A stretch of 7,867 nt of DNA from Rhodococcus sp. (in: high G+C Gram-positive bacteria) (lineage in GTDB: Bacteria; Actinomycetota; Actinomycetes; Mycobacteriales; Mycobacteriaceae). Shown piece after piece: positions 5,760 through 7,867 of this stretch (the stretch's first letter is position 1; each line of letters begins with the position of its first letter). The translations under genes and the position numbers were made by a program. The stretch is from the NCBI GenBank assembly GCA_012515885.1, contig JAAYXN010000288.1, forward strand, positions 1 to 7,867, in the 5' to 3' direction. The notes under the pieces were generated by a model that did no database searches, was not told where the DNA came from, and saw nothing but the letters and a program-made list of their open reading frames with translations.

Positions 5760-7867
5760 GACGCAGTCTCGATCGTCCGGGCCGCGGAAGCGGCGATGTC
5801 GGGCAGGGCATGCTGAGCAAACAGCTCTTCGAAACCGGGGAGACGGCCAATCTTCTCCTGGTTCTTGTTGTCCTGGTGCAGAATCCAGCCGTAGGTGCCG
5901 GGGCTGTCCATGGACTTGACGTCACGTCGACGTAGCGATTCCTTGTAGTCGCCTACACGCTTGGAAGCCACCATGACGGCGAGTGCCTCGTCGCTGTAGC
6001 CGCTCAGTGCTTCTCGTGCGTAGCGCAGCAGCTTCTGGGTGAGGAAGAAATCCTCGGTCAGAAGCAGGTTGCGGACGGCCTTGTTCACCGCTGGATCCGA
6101 GACGTCGGTGACGCCGGGCAGCTTTGTGAGTGCCAACTCCTGCGCGGCAGAGAGCACCGTGTAGTTGTTGAGCAGCGCGAACATCGTCTCGGTGTCGGTT
6201 TCCCCGTAGGCGGGGATGGCGCCACCGAGGACGCTGCGGCCGTCGCGGTAGTCCTCTTTGAACTTGCGGACCTGATGTGCGACCAGTGCCGAACCGAGTT
6301 CATCCACCAGTTCCTTGCGTGGCTTGGCAGCGAGGATCGCGTCCGCGTCCTGGTACTGCAGCAGTGCGCGCGGCATGCCGTAGACGAAGTTGACGTACTC
6401 GGTGTCCCAGTTCTCCAGCAGCCATGTGGCTTTCGCGGAACCGGTAGCTTCTGCGTGCCACGTCAGCAGTAGGTGTACGGCGTCGCGGTGGATCGCGGCC
6501 TGCTCGTCATCACCGGCGATGGAACCGAGCATGATCGAGTCGGCGCTGGCCTTTCCAGCCAGGAGACCCTTCGGGTCGTACTGGTAGAAGAAACCACCGG
6601 ACATGCCGTTGCCGACGCCCTTGCCGAATCCGCCAAGGTTGAGCACTGCTCCGTTGGTCATGTACTCGCAGGCGAAGTCGCCGACGCCTTCAACGACGGC
6701 GGTCGCTCCCGAGTTACGGACAGCGAAGCGGTCGCCGGCTGCGCCTTCAACGAACGTGCGGCCACCAGTTGCGCCGAAGAGCGCGAAGTTGCCGATCAGG
6801 ACGTTGCCGCCGCGCTCCGGCGAACCGCCGCCGGGCGAGCGCACGATGATCTCGCCGCCCGCAGCACCCTTACCGACACCGTCGTTGCAGGTACCGGTGT
6901 GGGTCATGCGGATGCCGTCGTTGCAGAACGCAGCGAACGAGAGGCCAGCGGAACCGGTCGTCTCGATCTGCACGGTGCCGGGCGCAAAGAACGCACGGCC
7001 CCGGTCATCACGCAACGCGGCAGCGGGAAGCTCGTCGCCGAGTTCGTGATTAAGGATGCGCTCGATATCGATCGCGAGCTGGCCACCGACCGTCTTGTTG
7101 CGGTTACCGAGGATGACGCCTCCACCGAGATGAACCTGAGTCGCACCGCCATCGAGGAGCGCGGCCCGCAGCTCAGTAAGCCAGCCGTCGTCGAGGGTGT
7201 AGTCCTTCTCCAGGTACACCGGGTTCTCGACGTGGACCTCGTCGACGACGGTGAGCATCGCGCGCAGATCGAGCTTGCCGACGCTCGACGGGTGGTCGAG
7301 CAGCTGCAGCAGATCTGAACGCCCCCGTGCCTCACGTAGCGAACGCAGACCCAACTCGGCCAGCAGCTCACGGGTCTCGTGCGCAATGTTGAGCAGGTAC
7401 TGCGCCATCGCACGTGGGTCGCCGTCAAAGACCTCCGGGTTGGTGGTCAAACCGGCGGGGCACTTGATGTTGCAGTTCTTGGCCATGACGCACTTGAGCA
7501 TCATCAGCGCGGTGGTGCCGAACTCGAAGCTATCGGCACCAAGCAGCGCCGACTTGATGACGTCGCTACCGGTCTGGTGGGCACCAGAGCAGCGCAGCAG
7601 CACCTTGTCGCGCAACCCATTTGCGCACAGTGCCTGGTGTACTTCCGCGACACCGATCTCAGCGGAACGGCCCGCGTACTTGAGGCTGGTGACCGCAGCC
7701 GCACCGGTACCACCGGTGTTGCCAGCGACGTTGATGACGTCGGCTCCGGCCTTCGCGACACCCACAGCAATGGTGCCGATGCCTTCAGAGGACACGAGCT
7801 TGACGATGACGCGGACGCGCGCTGCCTTGCAGTCGTGAATGAGCTGCGCGAGGTCCTCGATCGAGTA
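5756..7867 (-). CDS. Divergent glutamate synthase large subunit (GltB-like), N-terminus outside the window
   Basis: The frame is open from the window edge to the TGA at 5758-5756, giving 703 C-terminal residues (numbered from the edge). Residues 1 to about 240 are the end of the FMN-binding synthase domain: VIVKLVSSEG, a GGTG phosphate loop (52-55) and iron-sulfur cysteines 126, 132 and 136. From about residue 280 to 460 comes the GXGXG beta-helix domain, with GVGKGAAGG, GNFALFGATGGR, RFAVRNSGA and CEYMTNGAVL segments all recognisable from GltB. The TWHAEATGSA...LLENWD...MPR stretch (ending at 500) corresponds to the usual GltB C-terminus, but here 203 further residues follow. In GltB this subunit converts 2-oxoglutarate and glutamine to two glutamates on FMN. 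Substitutions at the FMN and 3Fe-4S sites mark it as divergent, so the exact reaction is uncertain. A GTG at 7795 is not the start, because homology continues upstream. It is translationally coupled to the diflavin reductase. Confidence 0.85.
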   Translation of the reverse strand, partial: YSIEDLAQLIHDCKAARVRVIVKLVSSEGIGTIAVGVAKAGADVINVAGNTGGTGAAAVTSLKYAGRSAEIGVAEVHQALCANGLRDKVLLRCSGAHQTGSDVIKSALLGADSFEFGTTALMMLKCVMAKNCNIKCPAGLTTNPEVFDGDPRAMAQYLLNIAHETRELLAELGLRSLREARGRSDLLQLLDHPSSVGKLDLRAMLTVVDEVHVENPVYLEKDYTLDDGWLTELRAALLDGGATQVHLGGGVILGNRNKTVGGQLAIDIERILNHELGDELPAAALRDDRGRAFFAPGTVQIETTGSAGLSFAAFCNDGIRMTHTGTCNDGVGKGAAGGEIIVRSPGGGSPERGGNVLIGNFALFGATGGRTFVEGAAGDRFAVRNSGATAVVEGVGDFACEYMTNGAVLNLGGFGKGVGNGMSGGFFYQYDPKGLLAGKASADSIMLGSIAGDDEQAAIHRDAVHLLLTWHAEATGSAKATWLLENWDTEYVNFVYGMPRALLQYQDADAILAAKPRKELVDELGSALVAHQVRKFKEDYRDGRSVLGGAIPAYGETDTETMFALLNNYTVLSAAQELALTKLPGVTDVSDPAVNKAVRNLLLTEDFFLTQKLLRYAREALSGYSDEALAVMVASKRVGDYKESLRRRDVKSMDSPGTYGWILHQDNKNQEKIGRLPGFEELFAQHALPDIAASAARTIETAS
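5759..6367 (-). other. Extra C-terminal domain of the GltB-like protein
   Basis: This covers residues 501-703 of the visible GltB-like protein, after the MPR motif near which ordinary GltB proteins end. I do not recognise the domain. It looks mostly helical, lacks cysteines (so adds no iron-sulfur cluster) and has no hydrophobic membrane segment. Distinct blocks include a GETDTETMFALLNNYTVL segment, a basic YKESLRRRDVK segment, DSPGTYGWILHQDNKN and GRLPGFEELFAQ. It lies next to the overlapping reductase gene, so a docking or electron-transfer interface for the diflavin partner is an attractive guess. A catalytic or regulatory module is equally possible. Confidence 0.6.

Noticed and set aside
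6473..7318. Long + strand open frame opposite the GltB-like gene
   Set aside because: Antisense shadow of a high-GC gene; the GltB motifs on the - strand are unmistakable.
7460..7492. Frameshift or sequencing error as the cause of the short cysteine spacing
   Set aside because: The frame stays open and conserved on both sides; losing one residue needs a three-base in-frame deletion, which a simple sequencing error is unlikely to make.

Overview
The window looks like chromosomal DNA of a moderately GC-rich actinomycete. The closest matches I recognise are mycobacterial proteins: a near-textbook Rv0805-type phosphodiesterase and a phosphatase with the MptpB active-site sequence. This points to the Mycobacteriales (Rhodococcus, Gordonia, Dietzia or Corynebacterium relatives), but the genus cannot be fixed from the sequence. 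Coding density is very high. No tRNA, rRNA, CRISPR array, insertion sequence or origin is visible, and no stretch over 300 bases lacks a gene.

Left half, + strand (1-3910): part of one ABC-importer operon. It holds the C-terminal end of a family-1 (UgpB/MalE-type) solute-binding protein, a tyrosine/lipid-phosphatase-like protein, an Rv0805/GpdQ-type metallophosphoesterase, and two six-helix MalF/MalG-type permeases resembling UgpA and UgpE. Gaps between genes are 12 to 81 bases. No ATPase gene lies in the window. Two cytoplasmic phosphoesterases sit between the binding-protein and permease genes. This suggests uptake of a phosphorylated or phosphodiester solute (for example a glycerophosphodiester), its cleavage in the cytoplasm and release of phosphate. 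That chain is inference.

Middle (3911-4010): a 100-base convergent intergenic region containing a perfect 19-bp stem with a 4-base loop, flanked by a further 9-bp stem. It is probably a shared two-way terminator.

Right half, - strand (7867 down to 4011): a two-gene unit whose 5' end lies outside the window. The first gene is a divergent GltB-like (glutamate synthase large subunit) protein. It has the FMN/3Fe-4S domain and the GXGXG beta-helix domain, but altered FMN-site and iron-sulfur motifs and about 200 extra C-terminal residues. Its stop codon overlaps by four bases (GTGA) the start of a complete CysJ-like diflavin reductase (FMN flavodoxin, FAD and NADPH domains). Normal bacterial glutamate synthase takes electrons from GltD; here a CysJ-type reductase occupies the place where a reductase partner would be expected. 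The most interesting idea in the window is therefore a glutamate-synthase-like enzyme fed by an NADPH diflavin reductase, with the extra C-terminal domain as a candidate docking module.
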